Of a stretch of 64,000 nucleotides of DNA, positions 1 through 10,618 are shown piece by piece (within the stretch, counting starts at the first letter, position 1; every line of letters starts with the position of its first letter). Made by a program: the position numbers and the translations under genes. The notes beneath the pieces are model-generated. The model was not told the DNA's origin. It made no database searches and saw only the letters and a program-made list of their open reading frames with translations. The DNA is from Saksenaea vasiformis B4078 (lineage: Eukaryota; Mucoromycota; Mucoromycetes; Mucorales; Saksenaeaceae), in the NCBI GenBank assembly GCA_000697055.1, contig JNDT01002086.1, positions 1 to 64,000 of the forward strand, in the 5' to 3' direction.

Positions 1-490
1 GACTATAAAAGTATCTGGTACTCACTTACAACTGAACGACATATTTCTTTTTCTCTTTTCTTTTCTTCTTTTTTCTTTTTTCTTTTTCTCTCTTATACAA
101 AACTACACTTACAACGGTTGTGGAGGAGTTGGAGGCGGCATGCAGGTTCAGTGCATCTGACCAGCCCTGGAGCAGGGTAGATGCCAACAAGCAGAAGCAG
201 GCTTTCCAGACAATGGAGCATGCAGCACTCCAAATGGAGGTGCCATTAGACATTTGTGAGAAGAATTGGAGAGCAAGCTTTCTCATCAAGTGCAGATGGG
301 AGAATGCATACAACTGATGAAGAAAGTAAGTTAACTTTTTTATTTGAATCCTTTTATTAACATAAAATATCAGGCACATCGCTAGAGATGACCAGGAGAA
401 GAAGAGACTGGTGTTTGGAACGAGGAAGGAGTGAATGCTGGCGTGGTGAATGAGATGGAAGAAGCAAATGCACACACCAAACAGTATGAT

Positions 491-748
491 TTCTAGTGCA
501 GCCAATGAGAAGTAATTTTGGTAGATGTGCAATAAAAGTCGCTCCTTCCTTTTTTTTTTATTGAGCCGCTCTTTCTTTTCTCTTCCTCTTTCTTTTGATC
601 TTTTTCCTTTTTTTTTTTGCTTTACACCGTTTTCTGTGGCAACATGTACTATTTGAATGGTTTCTTGTAAGTACCACACTCCGTATACTTTGTACTGACT
701 TTATTTCCTTTCTTGCTGGCACCTTTAGCAACTTCTTTACAACAGCCT
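491..748 (-). repeat. Left arm of a diverged inverted repeat pair with coding-like core
   Basis: This stretch matches 7537-7770 in opposite orientation. The two arms share long similar runs, interrupted by a low-complexity T-rich (or A-rich) tract. On the minus strand the part at about 614-748 reads as a short peptide with the segment EAVVKKLLKV, and the other arm gives the same peptide with a few substitutions, followed by TRN, SN and TCC in both. This conservation of amino acids suggests the repeat derives from a protein-coding mobile element. I do not recognise the family. Both copies are broken by low-complexity expansion and show no complete gene. Confidence 0.6.
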
Positions 749-759
749 CACAGCAATGA

Positions 760-1339
760 CGCACCTCTTTTGGAATTCTTCATAACATCTTGTTACTTTT
801 AAGAATTTATGGGTAAGTTACTGGCTCATCACAAACATTTTTGTCTTACTGCTAAATAGGAGTCTGGCCTAGTGACCTCTTACCTCATCTAGTACTCTGC
901 TGTCTCGACAATCATCCAAATTTAAACATTTGCATAGAGGTAATTGTTTGCTGTGATTGTACTGATTTACAACAGTAGTCGTTTTTTATGTCGTAATGCT
1001 ACTGGTCTTTTAGTAAGTTGACTGACCTCTGCTTTATCTCTTGTTCTTATATGTTTATTTTTAGGCCGGACCTTTTCCTTTTTTGATGTAAGTTGCTCTT
1101 ACTACAATGAAACCATTACTTATATTCTTATAGGATAAATACTTTCTTCGCTTCATCTACAAATCTTTATTTTTTGATTAGAAACATGGTTTGTGTAGGC
1201 TTTTCATTTAGTCTCAAGGCAGCTGCTTTGAAAAATGGTATTTAGCATATATGAGGTTTTCTAGACAAGTGGAAGGTAGATAGACAGGGGGCCTAGTAGA
1301 ATTACAATAGCAATTTTATCCAATAAACAACGAATCTAT
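760..1339. other. Gene-free AT-rich stretch
   Basis: No open reading frame of note and no recognisable domain. The sequence lies between the left inverted-repeat arm and the subterminal repeats of the transposon end, and may be the interior of that degraded element. Confidence 0.5.
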
Positions 1340-1533
1340 AATCACTACTTGTTCACTTTTTATTCACTTTTTTATTACTTTTTTCTTCACTTTTTTTCAA
1401 ATTCAGCAATTACTTTTTTTTTACTACTTTTTCACTCTTTTCTATATTTGGGCGATCACTTTTTTTTTACTTTTTTTTCACTTCTTTGCATTTTTAGTAA
1501 TCACTAAAAAAAGTGAATTCTGTTCCTGTAGTG
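1340..1533 (-). mobile_element. CACTA-like transposon end with subterminal repeats
   Basis: Read on the minus strand, this element end begins at 1533 with CACTACAGGAACAGA, then enters about 190 bp of repeated short motifs of the type AAAAAGTGA and their complements. A CACTA terminus followed by dense subterminal repeats is the hallmark of the CACTA (EnSpm) DNA transposon superfamily. The 22 bp at 1512-1533 recur at 8706-8727 with one difference. The end sits directly against the reverse-transcriptase relic, so it appears to have inserted into it. No matching opposite end (plus-strand CACTAC) is visible nearby, so the element is truncated or its other end is too diverged. No transposase is seen. 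Confidence 0.6.
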
Positions 1534-2612
1534 AAGTAATAGTTTTTTTAAGGTTTCAAACGCAGTTTGATGTTCCATAGTCCAGACTTTGCTGAGGTCA
1601 GGAACTTTGCACAAGCGATCCAATAGACTTGTCAGAGTCAATGCATTGGGGATATGCATTTGAAAATAATTGATGACACCCAGGAATTGTTCAATGTACT
1701 TACTGGTTTTGAGTTGAGGCCAATTTTGGACATTTGCCACCTTACAGGGATCCAAGGATTTGTGGCCACCTTCTGAGATGCAAAATCTAAGAAGGTAAAT
1801 AGATCACATTGCAAGAAAACATTTTTGGAGATTTAAGACCAGGTTGACATTTGTGAGTCTTTGGATTACCATCACAATGTGTTGGATGTGTTCTTCTATA
1901 TTTTTTGAGAAAATCACAATATCATCCACAAATGTGGCCACAAAAGGTAAGTCTTGCAGTAAGACATTCATGATGCATTGAAATTTGAAAGAGATGGTTT
2001 TGATTCCAAATGGACATCCAATGAACATATATGATCGCCCATCTACAATAGATGTGAAGGATGTTTTGACCTGATCAGATTCATGGATTGGCAGTTGATG
2101 GAACGCTTGTGTGAGATCTAACATCATAAAAATGTTGGAATGGCCAATTTTCTCAAAGATGTCTTCGATTAATGGCAATTGAAACCAATCATCTGGAAGT
2201 AAAGCATTTAGGGCTCATGGATCCAGACAAGGCCAGAATTTAGTATAATTGCCATTACCATCTTTCTTTGGAGCCAGGGTTAAAGGATTGTTCCAACGAC
2301 CATGTGGTACGTCAGGTGGTACTTCTCATATGATGCCATCAGCTTTCCATTTTTCAATAGTTTCTTGTATTATGGGTTTCTGTTTCTCTGCTAGGCGATA
2401 TTGATGATGAAACACTGTCTTTCCTTCAGGTGTAGGTAAGTATACCACAGCTTCAGGCAGAGTGCAGAATGAATTTGGAGGTATATTTTGATTGGCATCC
2501 ATGTAAGGTTTGACACTGTTTACAAAACTGTTGTGTTCTTCTGGTAACCCAGCAGGGGACACATTTGGAGTAGGAATTTCCTCCTCTGTTTCTTCTGTTT
2601 TTTCTACATCTT
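1534..2612 (-). pseudogene. Ty3/gypsy-type reverse transcriptase relic
   Basis: Minus-strand fragments in three broken frames give a reverse transcriptase in the order expected from its N-terminus. The segment before it, about 2562-2326, carries the HHQYRLAEKQKPIIQETIEK region. The palm domain at about 2178-1804 includes LDLTQAFHQLPI and the catalytic box FVDDIVIFSK (a YVDD variant). A following piece at 1755-1534 (FLGVINYFQMHIP) matches the connection to RNase H. Stop codons and frame changes separate the pieces, so it cannot make an enzyme. RNase H and integrase are missing: the sequence stops where the CACTA-like end begins. The FLGVINYF box is typical of Ty3/gypsy (Metaviridae-like) elements. 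Confidence 0.85.
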
Positions 2613-2613
2613 C

Positions 2614-3063
2614 TCAAGACAATACCACACCTGTATACCCAATGCTGAATTGTGGCATGAGGTCTGTGCCAATGCTGACATGATAATCTCTTGCAATGCT
2701 CATGACTTCAAAATGATGTTTAACTATGTGACAATTATAAACTACTTTCAGTTCATCAGTTATTTCCAGACGTTTGGAGACGAGATTTTTATCAGCTAAC
2801 TGGATGATACCAGCCGCCTTGTTTATTTTCCAGCCCATTTTGAGACAAAAGTCTAGGTCAATGGAGGAGAAGTTTGCTCCAGTGTCAAGGAGGGCGTGTA
2901 CTCGCTCATTTTCTATTGTCAAAGGAAGAGGAATTTCATCACAATTAATGTTTTGTTCAGATTTGGAAGCCATATAACAATGTTTACAGTTTGGACTACT
3001 AGTTTCAGCCAGGACCATGTCCTCAGACAGAGGGCCACTTTCTTCATTTGAGCATTTGCTCAT
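2614..3063 (-). pseudogene. Retroelement aspartic protease relic
   Basis: A 149-codon minus-strand frame contains VHALLDTGANFSSID, the active-site motif D-T-G-A of retropepsin-like proteases, with flanking strands in the right order. It precedes the reverse transcriptase on the same strand, as in a gypsy pol polyprotein. The stretch just upstream (3060-3310) encodes a short Cys/His segment (NFCRHCLKNN) that may be a degenerate nucleocapsid-like zinc site. The frame is closed at both ends by stops, so it is a relic. Confidence 0.75.
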
Positions 3064-3309
3064 GTTGGCATCTGCGTCTTCAATAATTCATTGGATGGTA
3101 TGCGTTGCCCACTTCTGGCCTGCAGTTGGTTGCTCCCAGGGGGAGTACTTGAAGAAGGGACACTTGTAGTCCTGGGTGAAAATCACCTTCTTGTTGTTTT
3201 TTAGACAATGCCTGCAGAAGTTAGGCTCCTTGGTCTTTGGTCGTGCCTCGTCAGGCTTGTTCTTGTTATATTTGGCCCTGTGGTTGGGGACATTGTTGGA
3301 CTCGTCCTC

Positions 3310-4416
3310 TCAGACTCGTTTCTTGGATTTATTTTCAGAGGGTGGCAATGAAGCCAGCAGGTTCTTGCACACCTCGTGGATGTTTTCCAGCCATCCATTT
3401 TTGTAATGTTGTGTGAGCCATGATTCTACACGCTTTTGGGATTTTGGCACCATGTTGAGCAGAAAGAGATCTACCAAGGCACCTATATTTGTATCTTCTT
3501 CAGCGTCATAGATGCGTTGCTGAAATCTTTGGATGAACCTATCAAGAGATTCACCTTCGCCCTGCTTGCAGGTTAATACAGCATGCACGCAGCTGTGCTT
3601 TTGGAGGGGTGTGTCAAACAAGTTCTCTAACGCCTTACACACTTTTTTCCATGTATTTGGTCCAGATATAGCATCTAGCTTCCTGAACAATTGTTTTAAC
3701 TGACCTTTGCTAAGACATCTGATGATTATGCGCCGCCAGTTATCTTTGATGCTGATGCCATGCACTTCAATGCAAGTTTCAAATTCATGTATCCAAGCTT
3801 CACAGGATACATACATTTTGGCCTTAGGATTACCATGCCAGGTCCCAGGCAATTCTAACAAAGGCAAGTCATTGGGTACAACTAATTTCTTTTGTTGCAC
3901 AGGTGCTTCCTGAGAAGCAGAAAAATTTGACTCTGATTTAGGAGTGGGCGTTGAAACACTACTGAACTCAGGAATATCAGGAAATTTCCTTCTCTAAAGC
4001 TCACAGCGGGTATCCAACAGTTGTTGGGCCTCTTTTATACAGGCAATAATTTGCTTTATCTCCTAGAGAGGAGTATTGGGATTGGTATCAGCAGCCATCC
4101 AAGAATAGTGAAGCTCTTCTAATTCAGATACACAGCACCAAAAAACAGCCAGTGCACGCTGACTAGGAGACAAGTGCACCGATTCATAAGTACCTCCAAA
4201 GGAGGAGGGAGTTTCAGCCAGTTCCATAGGAGCTGGACTGCTTTGGTCATGCGATTGCAAGGACAGTTGATGCATTTTACAAGCAGGAGCATCTATGTTG
4301 TTGGCGGAGATAGGGTTGAAGATGGTGCTGGGGGCAATGTCATCCATAGTGATGAAGTCAGGGTTGCTGTTGACAGACATGTTGGTATTGTTGTGGTTGT
4401 TACTGAAAGTATTCAT
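3310..4416 (-). pseudogene. Retroelement gag relic
   Basis: Two minus-strand frames cover a gag-like protein. The upstream part (4416-4063) is Asn/Pro/Ser-rich and starts at a true ATG. The downstream part (3900-3310) contains the capsid pattern typical of fungal gypsy gag: WIHEFETCIEVHGI, CKQGEGESLDRFIQRFQQR and a C-terminal segment with LLNMVPKSQKRVE. Several in-frame stops between 3900 and 4063 break it. It belongs with the protease and reverse transcriptase that follow on the same strand. No long terminal repeat could be assigned to it with confidence. Confidence 0.7.
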
Positions 4417-5100
4417 GAAGAAAAAATGTTATGTCAGTTATCTACTAAGTCAAAATGGTGAAGTTTGTGAGACTCAGTGTACTGTTTTATTCTTGTGAAA
4501 AAGAATGAGGAACTGTTTTACTAAAAAATCCCTCTAGATAACCAAATTTAGCAGAGTGATGTGTGATACACTTATTGGAAACTGTTGTGTAGCATTGAGT
4601 TGTTTGGACACAACAATTGGCACTGGCACTTGCAATATGAGCAGCTCTTGCAACTTTTTGCTTTTGAACTACTTCTTGTACCTTTTGGTCACCTGTGCTT
4701 GCCAGTTTCTCCATGCCTTCAAAATACTCATGACAATGGTGCATATAATGCCATGGGCATTTATATCAGTTGCATGTTTTTTTTGTTTCCTTGGTGTCTG
4801 CAGCACACTTGAAGCATTTTTCCACCCTTTCTACCTGAGGTTGGTCTTGCTTACCTTTACTTCTGATGTTGTAGTGCGCCGATTTTTACTCTGTAGCAAT
4901 CTTGCCTTTTTATTTTCCTTTATCTACAATATTGATTTTACTTTGCTCTTATTTTTTTATTCTTTTTCAAGTGGATCAATGAAAGATGTCGCCTTGACAC
5001 AATATATCTTTCAAAGTTGTATTACAACTTTGAAGTCTTCTAGGTTCTTATCATTAGGCTTACAGAATCCTATACAAACTGACATCCACTCTGACAATGG
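4417..5100 (-). other. Possible further retroelement relic with Cys/His cluster
   Basis: On the minus strand, about 4870-4487, broken frames give KCFKCAAD, then CPWHYMHHCHEYFEG and a Thr/Ala-rich tail, suggesting a degenerate zinc-binding segment. The plus strand of the same stretch holds a 183-codon hydrophobic frame that looks like its antisense shadow. No full gene is supported. Confidence 0.35.
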
Positions 5101-5736
5101 CACATGACCTCTGGTATCACCTCCAACAAGACCCCCAAACCTTATCCAAAGGCACATCTACTCGAAACTGCATACAATCAAAACGGCATACGATCCAAAG
5201 TACATACTGAAGAATTAGTAAGAGGGGAAACAATAAGAAAATACTTTGAGACTCTTGATAGAGGTTTATTCAGAAGTAAAGATCATGATTACAGATGTCT
5301 ACCGGCATTATTTATACTGTTCAAATGCTTATTGAGTATCTTAGTAATCAGAGGACGCGTAAGCTCTGAGTAATCATCATGGATCGATGATGATCCATGA
5401 TTATTAATGTCAAGTCAGAGAGCTGTCATCTAGCTGAGTCTGAATAACAATCCCATTGTTCAGGGACAAAGACGTCTGACTAATCACTGTATCTATGCTA
5501 AGATCGTAATCATCGTAATTGTCTTGTCACACTAATCAAAAGATAGGAGATGTCGGAGGGTACCTTAAGATCATGACAGAATCCTATTATCTTCAGATTG
5601 TAGTTATCCGTTGTTAGATGTCTGAATAGATCAGGTTTATCTGTGGATGAAGTGCCGATGGTATGAGAAACTCAATAAAGATCGTTTAGACTTAGTGGAT
5701 GAAATATGTATAATGATAATGATATGTCAAATACGA

Positions 5737-5926
5737 CACATACGATCCAAGATGCATATGATCCAAGATGCATATGACCCAAAGTGCATACGATCCAAAG
5801 TGCATACGATCCAAAGTGCATACGATCCAAAGTGCATACGATCCAAAGTACATATGATCCAAAGTACATATGATCCAAGATGCATATGATCCAAAGTGCA
5901 TACAATCCAAAGTGCATACGATTGAA
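5737..5926 (+). repeat. 16-bp tandem repeat array (about 12 units)
   Basis: The unit is CATACGATCCAAAGTG with minor variants (A/G, ATAT for ATAC, AAGATG for AAAGTG). It is repeated head to tail with an exact 16-bp period, about 12 times. Because 16 is not a multiple of three, any translation cycles through the three frames, which shows it is not selected as protein. Two diverged units also occur at about 5168-5205. Units abut without spacers, so this is not a CRISPR array. Confidence 0.9.
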
Positions 5927-6200
5927 CCAACTACCTGCCATCATTATCCATTCGAGCCATGATAGACTAGATGATCATCCACTTAGCGAAATTATTTTCT
6001 ATTGATCTATTTTGTATAAATACCCCTCCAATTCAATGAATAAAACATTAGGTTATAACAGCATATTCTCCTCTTGGTTATCTCAAGCCATCTCAAAAGG
6101 TCTTTTCCAAAGGTTTTTCTTTCATTTCTCAAACCGCCTTTTATTGCTCGCCTCCGTTGGTTATTCTCAAGAAACCACCGTTAACCCGAATCCATTGATT

Positions 6201-6657
6201 CCTTTTCTTTTCTTGTTATTTTATTCTCTGTCTGACAAGCGACGACAATTCCGCTGTCCTCTTTTTATTTCTCTTTTTATCTTTGACGAAACTCTTTGAC
6301 GAAACTCTTTGCCGATTCAAGGTAACCATATCAGCGATCTTACTAACGGTCATATTTTATTTTATCCAGATCTCCTTGGATATTGTCAGTACCGACAACA
6401 GTTACTCTATTCAAACCTTTCTTTTTCTTTCTTTTCTTTTTATTTTATTCTTTGTCTGACAAGCGACGACAATTCCGCTGTCCTCTTTTTATTTCTCTTT
6501 TTATCTTTGACGAAACTCTTTGACGAAACTCTTTGCCGATTCAAGGTAACCATATCAGCGATCTTACTAACGGTCATATTTTATTTTATCCAGATCTCCT
6601 TGGATATTGTCAGTACCGACAACAGTTACTCTATTCAAACCTTTCTTTTTCTTTCTT
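6201..6657 (+). repeat. 224-bp direct tandem duplication
   Basis: The block containing TCTGACAAGCGACGACAATT occurs at 6231 and again at 6455, and the two copies stay in register through to TCAAACCTTTC at 6411 and 6635. The offset is 224 bp throughout. Each copy also contains a short inner duplication of GACGAAACTCTTT. The copies are nearly identical, so the duplication is recent or homogenised. Confidence 0.9.
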
Positions 6658-7536
6658 CAAGCTTTACCGCTTAACCAAGTCTTGGTGTTCGACTTAAATC
6701 TACACCTGGTACTCACTCAATTCTGAATCTTTCTATCAACGAACATTACTCAACTGATACCCTTAACAACAATCACCGACATCCAGCTTACGCTACGACA
6801 ACACTTGGAACAATACTACCCATATACAGTAACCGAAAAATACAGCGTAACATCGTTTTTGGTAAACCTGAGGTGCTTCGTTTTCAATTTATCCATGTTG
6901 CTTCGTTTTCGATTTATCCAGGTTGCTACAGAGGCTTTTCTTTCATGATAGTTGAGAGCATGTGATCAGCTGTCTTCAATTTGTATGGCAGCAGTTCTTT
7001 TTTATGTGTTTTCTTATATGATTTCTTTTATGCACATCATGCTTTTTTTATCCTGATCCTTGTTATTTCTTCTGTTAATACATATGCAATGACAAAAATA
7101 AAGATAAGAGAATAGGGAAATAAAGGGAATAAAACTAATATAAATGTTCACAATGGTGTTTTTGATAAAAAAAAGTAGCAGGTGAGATTGTCTTTAGAGT
7201 GAAAAAATAGCACTCTACATCGTATTTTAATTTTACTTTGACATGGAGATCTACATGCATGAATATGCAGTCTTGGTAATCAGAGCAGAAGGACAATCAT
7301 ATCTATTATCACTCTAAATGAACATGACATTTAATCTATCTTAACGAAAGCTCTTATTCAACATGCACTGCTGATCACTGTTATTTTTATTATTGTAGAA
7401 GAGCCAGTAAAAAGATATATAAGCTGGGTCGATTAATATACAATAAAGAATATAACACAAGTCTCAAAGGATTTATCTGTCTGATTCTTTTTATTGATTT
7501 TCTTCTACAAACCTTTCAATTTCTATATCACACCAT

Positions 7537-7770
7537 GAAGCTGTTGTAAAGAAGTTGCTAAAGGTGTCAGCAAGAAAGGAAATAAAGTTAGTACAAAGTA
7601 TACAAAGTGTCATACTTACAAGAAATCAGTCAAACGATACATGTTGCTACAGCGAAATGGTGTAAAGCAATAAAAGAAAAAGGAAAGAAAAAGAAGAAGT
7701 GAACCAAGAAAAAAAGGGCGACTTGTATTGTGCGTTTACCAAAATCACTTCTCATTGGCTGCACTAGAGT
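7537..7770 (+). repeat. Right arm of the diverged inverted repeat pair
   Basis: This stretch is the reverse-complement counterpart of 491-748. The plus strand encodes the shared peptide (EAVVKKLLKV, ARKEIK, VQSI, TRNQSN, TCC) up to a stop at about 7671, then an A/G-rich tract, then the second conserved block ending near CATTGGCTGCACTAGA. The frame is not opened by a start codon with any support. It is a second decayed copy of an unrecognised repeated element. Confidence 0.6.
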
Positions 7771-8199
7771 CGTTTTACTTCTGAGTTTATCTCTTACCTA
7801 CTCCTTTCTTCTGTTCCTCGCTCTTTGTTCTACCCTTGGCCATTACCATTATCTCTTCTCCATTTCGTACGCAATTAGTTTCTTCTTTCTTCTGTATCAT
7901 TTCTTTATTATTTTCTTTGTTTTTGTTTAATTATATGTTTTATATAAAGTAGTTTCTCGTTCGCAATTAATTACTGCCTGGACACTTCAGGCATTATAGT
8001 ATAAAGAACACTTTTAATAACTGCTGCATTTAACTGAAACTATTACGACGTCGCCTTTCGTAAACTGTCTGCAATCAGTAAAGTCAACAATGTCAAGAGA
8101 TGAGGAACTGCTCAACAATATATCTTGCTGGCGAGATTCAGTTCGCATAAAGAAATAACTTTCAAGTAAAAGCGAACGGCTCTTTAGTAATTCAGTAAA

Positions 8200-8727
8200 T
8201 GGTACTTCTTTTTTAAAGTGGAGTAAAAAATAAATGACACTTTGAAAGTGAGTAACATTAGTGGACTTTTATAAATGAGCAAAGTGAACGCAACTTATTT
8301 TTTGGAGTGAAAGCGGACTTTTTAGAATATATCAAAAAAGGGGGTACACTTTTCTACTAAGAAAGAGTGATGAAGAAGTGAAGTGGACTTTTTTTAAAAG
8401 TAAATGCGCCTTTTTTAAGTAAGTAAAGTGGACGCACTTTTTTTAGAGTGAAAAGTGAGTAAAGCGGACTTTTTTTTGGAATATACTGAAAAGAGAATGC
8501 ACTTCTCTACTAAAAAAAGTGAACAGCCGATTTTAGTAATAAGTTCACTTAAAAAAGTGGTTTTAGATAACTTAGTGAAAAAGTAGTGAAAGCTTCACTA
8601 AAAAAAGTGATTTTAGATGACATTAGTGAAAAAAAAAGTGAAAAACTTTACTTTAAAAAGTGATTTTACTCAAATTAGTGAAAAAAAAGTGATTTCACTT
8701 TAAAAAGTGAACTCTGTTCCTGTAGTG
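8200..8727 (-). mobile_element. Second CACTA-like transposon end with subterminal repeats
   Basis: Read on the minus strand from 8727 the sequence starts CACTACAGGAACAGAG and continues with some 500 bp of short motifs built on AAAGTGA/TCACTTT spaced every 15-40 bp. The first 22 bp are the same, with one mismatch, as the end at 1533. Both ends face the same way, so they are ends of two separate copies and not the two ends of one element. No transposase frame and no opposite terminus were found. Confidence 0.6.
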
Positions 8728-9215
8728 TAATAAAAAGAAAATGATAGTAGAAAAAAATAGTAATAGAAAGAAAATGGTAATAGAAAGAAAATAGTAACAA
8801 AAAGAAAATGGTAATGCAAAGAAAATGGTAATAAAGAGAAAAATGATAGTAGAAAGAAAATGGAAATAGTAATGGAGAAAAAATGGTAATAAAGAGAAAA
8901 ACGATAGTAGAAAGAGAATGGAAACAGTAATGGAAAGAAAATGATAATGAAGAGAAAATGGTAATGAAAAAAAAATGGTAATGAAAAAAAATGGTAATGA
9001 AGAAAAAATGATAATGAAGAGAAAACGATAATGAAGAGAAAGTGGCAATGAAGAAAAAGTGACAATAAAGAGAAAATGGTAATGAAGAAAAAATGGTAAT
9101 AGAGAGAAAGCGGCAATGAAAAGAAAGTGAAAATGGAAAGAAATTAAAAAGAAAACAAAAATGAAAAGGAAGCAGTAATGAAGAAAGAGATGGCAATTAG
9201 GAAAAGAGATGACTA
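8728..9215 (+). repeat. A-rich minisatellite
   Basis: About 490 bp made of irregular 15-18 bp units of the type AAGAAAATGGTAATGA and AGAAAGAAAATGGTAATA. The minus strand stays open in three overlapping frames as Phe/Leu/Tyr/His-rich nonsense, which is a consequence of the repeat composition. The array starts immediately at the transposon terminus. Confidence 0.85.
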
Positions 9216-9239
9216 GAAGTACTAAAAAAAACTGCAGAA

Positions 9240-9850
9240 GACTTTTATACACACTGTTAGCAACAATATCTGCTCAGTTCAATAAAGTAGCTTGTATATC
9301 ACTCAAGTTACATCTTTGTCAAAACCAAATATAACCATGAAATAATAGGTTTTGAATGAGCGTTTGCATTAAATAAATAAATTTAGTACTGGCTTTGGAT
9401 TATGTACAGACATATAATGATTTAAGCATTCCCACTCTTTCTCTGTCAGACTAATGGAATGAATCTGCTATTATAGCAAGGACGTTTCACCTATGTACTT
9501 GTTTGTATCAGGTATCCTTTATGTCTGGAACTCTATTGGTCACATCACGATTTATATTGAGAAATTTATCTGTTTCAAGAATGATCTATCCTCTTTCGCA
9601 CGCACCTATTTTCTTAAAGAGATCTTTTACTCGATTGTCACTTACACCAAACTCTTATTCCTTTTCCTTCATTCTTTAGCATACATCTGCATTGATAGGA
9701 CTTTTATTTACTGCCACCCATATTGCAAGTAACTTAAAGGACAACACTTTTGACACACAAATACTGTAAGTACTTTTCCTCATACAAACTAACTAATACT
9801 GACAGAACTCTGTCTGGGCGATTCTGGATTTTGTTTTCCTCCTTTAGATT
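9240..9850. other. Gene-free stretch
   Basis: Short frames only (longest 79 codons, Phe/Tyr-rich). Nothing recognisable. Confidence 0.4.
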
Positions 9851-10149
9851 ATTGTCGCGATGCCTGCAGTCATAATTGGCAATTTTAGTTCTGGCTTGCA
9901 TGAGTTGGTTCTGCATGAACTGAAGGTGAAAGATGGCTTCCAGTACTTCGATAACATCCTGCTACAGCACTGCCATGATGTCGAATGGGTACAGAAGATA
10001 CCCAGTTTACAATTGCCATCAAGGTTTTACATAGGCATTGCCAGGTGGTCCTTTGAAGCGCGCTGGGCGATAAGGAGGGCATAGCAATGAGGCACTTGAG
10101 AAAGAGGATTGGGGCGCTCTCCTAGTATCAGATGTCCTAGAAACCCAGT

Positions 10150-10618
10150 CAAATCTTTTCTTTAACTGGCAGAGCGATGACACTATGTTTGAAGATATCT
10201 TTATATATCAATTTCTACAGCAGTTCATTGATCACATATTTAGCCATGACGAATGGTTTGCGTATAGCTGGCACGTCTAATAAGTATGAAATTTTTATCT
10301 GGTTCTGTTGACCTCAATTTAGTTCTCATGACCATTCATTCCAACAGGACGACATCCCTTTTGCAAACACACGATACCGACGAGCAAAACGTGTACAAGC
10401 CAGACCATGTCGCCAGTGTTGTTCCATACAATGGCTTTAAGTATGACGTATCCATCTTGGAAGTCAAGAAGCAGAGAAAACAGGGCAACTGGGATTTCGC
10501 TGACCTGGTGAAGACTGGAAAAGAGTTAAAGCGCATGGTAGATGCTAGGGCAGAGCTAGGGTATCAATTCACCGGCGGCTTTTGGCATCGTTGTTGCAGG
10601 TATCTATGGTCATGTTGA
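10150..10618 (+). pseudogene. Relic of a PD-(D/E)XK nuclease-like multicopy family
   Basis: Two plus-strand frames carry the conserved parts of a protein. The first (about 10170-10285) reads MFEDIFIYQFLQQFIDHIF. The second (10286-10618) has KPDHVASV, KYDVSILEVKKQRKQG and DLVKTGKELKRMVD. The pattern Y-D-x3-L-E-V-K-K is the core of PD-(D/E)XK nuclease-fold proteins, and I recall similar EVKK proteins as expanded families in Mucoromycota genomes (from memory, not searched). Tandem stops between the two parts and an abrupt end after GGFWHR mark it as decayed. Function of the family is unknown to me. Confidence 0.45.

Larger units (their letters stand above)
5100..6710 (+). repeat. Possible solo LTR-like block with TATA box
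   Basis: Between these limits there is no gene, but there is a promoter-like TATAAATA at about 6015 followed by AATAAAAC, upstream tandem repeats, and a 3' edge TCTGGTACTCACTTA-like sequence at about 6708-6720 that resembles the first bases of the window (positions 14-30). These two similar edges may be the LTR/primer-binding junctions of related elements. The LTR ends are not defined, so this is a suggestion only. Confidence 0.3.

Noticed and set aside
26..679. 217-codon minus-strand open frame
   Set aside because: Composed of Lys/Arg and hydrophobic low-complexity runs from homopolymer tracts; overlaps the inverted-repeat arm. Not a gene.
4556..5107. 183-codon plus-strand hydrophobic frame
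   Set aside because: Antisense to a broken Cys/His-containing minus-strand relic; Phe/Leu-rich nonsense expected from A-rich coding on the other strand.
5737..5926. Possible CRISPR array
   Set aside because: Units are head to tail without spacers, and the genome is eukaryotic.
5647..5944. Several overlapping frames through the 16-bp repeats
   Set aside because: A 16-bp period rotates through all three frames, so openness is automatic. Not coding.
8675..9252. Three minus-strand frames of 138-185 codons
   Set aside because: They are different frames of one A-rich minisatellite (Phe/Leu/Tyr/His nonsense).
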